64,000 nt of DNA from Sneathiella aquimaris (GTDB taxonomy: Bacteria > Pseudomonadota > Alphaproteobacteria > Sneathiellales > Sneathiellaceae). The position numbers and the translations under genes are program-made. The notes below the pieces were generated by a model, which saw only the letters and a list, made by a program, of their open reading frames with translations, was not told the origin of the DNA and searched no databases. Where the stretch lies: contig NZ_CP112881.1 of assembly GCF_026409565.1 (NCBI RefSeq), positions 3,851,501-3,915,500 on the forward strand. Reading direction: 5' to 3'. Of the stretch, positions 61,763 to 64,000 are shown in pieces (within the stretch, counting starts at the first letter, position 1; each line of letters begins with the position of its first letter).

Positions 61763-64000
61763 CTTGTCCCCCGCCTGACCATTCTTTAACGCGGGCCAGG
61801 TGTTCATACTCGTTAAACCTGTCGACAAAGGCCGGTCTTGGTTTCGTCAGATATGGCGTTGCTTCTTTATCAAACTGGGCAATCAAGCGCTGTAACCCCA
61901 TAAATGCCTCTTCAGCAAGGGTCTCAACGCTCAAATCCTTGCCCGCCGGGCGCACGTCCCCCGCCGGATTGCCGCCGCTCAGTTTTATGTAAAGAAGCTC
62001 AATGACACTGTGAGACACATCCCGGCCAAACGCCCCTTTTTCAACCATCGCGGCCTCAAGCGACAATTGGGGCGCCAAACCGCTTTCCACTTCTTTCGTT
62101 GAAGGCGGGCTTCCTGTTTTATAGTCGATGATGGCAATACCGCCATCCTTGTGGCGATCCATTCTGTCGGCTGTGCCAGACAAAACAAATGTGCCACCCG
62201 GTGCGGTGATGTCCAACATTCCTTTTTTCTCAAGCAGCACTGTCTTGTAATTATCCCGCCGGGTGCGTTCAAATGACACAAACCATGCGGCAATCCGTTC
62301 ATAGCGGGGCCACCAAAACGCCCAGACAGCCGGATAGGAAAGCATCTGCCCAAAGGCGTCTCGGCCCATCTGCAAAAGTTCCTCTTCCGCATTGAGCGGT
62401 AAGGTATCCGGATATTTTTTGACAAACTCTTCCAGCGCTTTGTGAATAAAGTTGCCCCTGTCGGCCGCGCCGGGGTCTTCGGCAATGCCCTCCAGTGGTT
62501 TGAGCTTCAAAATCGCATCCGCAAAGATTGAATAAGGATCTTTCAGCCATTTTTCAATGCGCGTCACAGAAAGCCTTCGTGGCCGGGAGGACACGGGCGG
62601 TGTTGGACGGGGGGCAGAGACAGGTGCATATCGATCCGGCCGATCCAGCGCCATCTGCCAGCCGAGGATCTGATCAGACCCTTGGGTCACCAGGCTTTGA
62701 TCAAACTTCTTGAGCAATGTCTGCAAGCGCAGTAACCAGCGGCTGGGCACCATGGGTGTGCCATCGACTTTTTCAGAGCGTGTTAAAATCACTTCTTTCG
62801 AACAGAAGGCCTGCTGAAAGTCATGCGCTGACAAACCGATTTTCTTCTCCGGAGACGGCAACTGGAAGTCCTGCCGCATAGGGCGGCTCATCCAGGGATC
62901 ACTTCCCGGATCCGGCGGCCAGATACCGTCATTCATACCGCCAAGGATCACCAGATCCGCCCGTTGCAGCCGTCCCTCGATCGGTCCCCAAATCTGCAAT
63001 CGGGGATGCAAGCCATACCGGGCCCGCACCATATGACCTGACATCAGATTATCCAGCAAATCAGGCCAGGTTCCGGGGGTTATCGTCTCCATCGCATCGG
63101 CAGATCGCAAAAGCTCTGCCACAAAACCGGCTGCCGCCTCACCAAAATGACCGCGCCACAGACCGGAGGCTTCCGATTGGGCGTCTTTTGCCAGTTGTTC
63201 GGCAAAATGAACATGCGCCTTGAACAAATCGATGAAGGGAACTTCTTTTTGACCAGATAGCGTTTCAAACGGGCGGGCTAATGTTTCAAAATCACTGAAC
63301 CAGTCTAGAAATTCCTCTGGAAAATCCGATGTCCTGATAATGTCGCGAATCCCCGATAATCCGGGTGCAGGGCGAGGCCCGCGCAACACGTTCAATTCAA
63401 GCATGCGAATATAACGACGGAATTTATCCGCAGGCAGCCCCATGGAGGCATAAGGATGTTTTAGCGCCGCCAGAAAGGCAATTGGCGCGCATTTTTCAGC
63501 CATCATGCGGGCCGTCAGCCGTAAAAATACGCCCGGTGGTGATTGATCCAGACTGCTGCCGGCACTATCGTCTACATCAATGTCCCAACGTTTCAGTTCC
63601 GTACTCACCCGGCGGGACAAATCCCGGTCGGGCGTTATCAGAACCGCTGTTTTAGTAGGCTCTTCAAGGGTCTGCCGCATGGCAAGTGCAATGGCCTGCG
63701 CTTCGGCCTGCGGGCCCGGACAATTTATCAGACGGACATTTTCCAGCGCCCCGGCAACCGGGGCCTTGGAGAGTTGCCAAAGATCGGTTGTTTCAGCGGG
63801 TCTTAACGCATCAGATAACAAGGCCGGTCGACCCACAATACAGCTTTGAATAGCTGGGTCCGTCAAATCCGGCACATCCCTGCGCTTCAGTCCCATCCGA
63901 TCCAGCAACACAGCCAATCCAAACTGCGGATGACCTGGCTCCTGGCGAACAAGCTCCCAGCTTTTTTCATCCAAATGGCGATCCAGTCCGGGCAAAATGA
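61755..64000 (-). CDS. addB: double-strand break repair protein AddB, N-terminal part outside window
   Basis: About 748 visible residues open to the right window edge; family members have about 1000, so roughly a quarter at the N-terminus is missing. AddB hallmarks include LVILGGMNDGIWPPDPGSD, WMSRPMRQDFQLPSPEKKIG, and the C-terminal nuclease core IAIIDYKTGSPPS. No C-terminal cysteine cluster is present, unlike the iron-sulfur staple of Bacillus AddB. Partner of AddA, whose gene overlaps its end by eight bases. Confidence 0.93.
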   Translation of the reverse strand, partial: ILPGLDRHLDEKSWELVRQEPGHPQFGLAVLLDRMGLKRRDVPDLTDPAIQSCIVGRPALLSDALRPAETTDLWQLSKAPVAGALENVRLINCPGPQAEAQAIALAMRQTLEEPTKTAVLITPDRDLSRRVSTELKRWDIDVDDSAGSSLDQSPPGVFLRLTARMMAEKCAPIAFLAALKHPYASMGLPADKFRRYIRMLELNVLRGPRPAPGLSGIRDIIRTSDFPEEFLDWFSDFETLARPFETLSGQKEVPFIDLFKAHVHFAEQLAKDAQSEASGLWRGHFGEAAAGFVAELLRSADAMETITPGTWPDLLDNLMSGHMVRARYGLHPRLQIWGPIEGRLQRADLVILGGMNDGIWPPDPGSDPWMSRPMRQDFQLPSPEKKIGLSAHDFQQAFCSKEVILTRSEKVDGTPMVPSRWLLRLQTLLKKFDQSLVTQGSDQILGWQMALDRPDRYAPVSAPRPTPPVSSRPRRLSVTRIEKWLKDPYSIFADAILKLKPLEGIAEDPGAADRGNFIHKALEEFVKKYPDTLPLNAEEELLQMGRDAFGQMLSYPAVWAFWWPRYERIAAWFVSFERTRRDNYKTVLLEKKGMLDITAPGGTFVLSGTADRMDRHKDGGIAIIDYKTGSPPSTKEVESGLAPQLSLEAAMVEKGAFGRDVSHSVIELLYIKLSGGNPAGDVRPAGKDLSVETLAEEAFMGLQRLIAQFDKEATPYLTKPRPAFVDRFNEYEHLARVKEWSGGGQDE

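Overview
The window looks like chromosomal DNA of an alphaproteobacterium of moderate GC. The evidence is the addB-addA-trxA order at the right end, an alphaproteobacterial-type PAS_5 protein, a GlxA-type AraC regulator, many CoA-ester catabolism genes and a TAXI-type TRAP transporter. A marine Rhodospirillales/Sneathiella-like relative is my guess; the genus cannot be fixed from this sequence. I see no rRNA, tRNA, CRISPR array, prophage or intact insertion sequence.

Layout. 1-1377: the end of a fatty-acyl-CoA unit (enoyl-CoA hydratase, MaoC hydratase) with a palindromic site upstream. 1378-2307: about 930 bases with no convincing gene. 2308-19676: a surface-glycan locus in three transcription units. 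It encodes a polytopic membrane protein, a GT2 glycosyltransferase, a GmhA-like isomerase, sugar epimerases, an SDR, an acetolactate-synthase-like TPP enzyme, an FkbM methyltransferase, two membrane-anchored winged-helix proteins, a flippase-like protein, a PDH-E1-like alpha/beta pair, a SAM methyltransferase, a nucleotidyltransferase, a HldE-like fusion with swapped domains, and an alcohol dehydrogenase. The parts suggest activated heptose-like or branched-chain sugars. 19865-25343: an RNA methyltransferase, a GlxA regulator, a DUF1272 protein, a glycosyltransferase, a UDP-glucuronate decarboxylase-like enzyme and a LysR regulator. 25429-30458: a LysR-linked reductase, a two-gene TAXI TRAP transporter, a secreted CARDB-like protein and a YqaA protein.

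30515-44225 (all minus strand) is the most coherent functional block. It fits uptake and aerobic CoA-dependent breakdown of anthranilate (2-aminobenzoate) or a close relative. It holds a fused monooxygenase/old-yellow-enzyme, an SDR, a MarR regulator, an enoyl-CoA hydratase homologue, an acyl-CoA dehydrogenase, an aryl-CoA ligase, a complete Liv-type ABC transporter, a thioesterase, a Rid protein and a PA1024-like quinone reductase. A perfect 32-base palindrome lies just upstream of the first gene and is the natural candidate MarR operator. A strong hairpin separates the binding-protein gene from the permease genes.

44409-49925: a DUF2059 secreted protein, an ArsR regulator and permease with identical inverted operator copies before each gene, and an AtuA/enoyl-CoA hydratase/GntR unit with its own dyad site. 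49938-54160: a glutathione transferase, a PAS protein, a lipoprotein, and a chemoreceptor coupled to a secreted Cache-domain protein. 54300-64000: a tRNA-dihydrouridine synthase, AMP nucleosidase, an alpha/beta hydrolase, thioredoxin and the AddAB recombination helicase-nuclease; AddB runs off the right edge.
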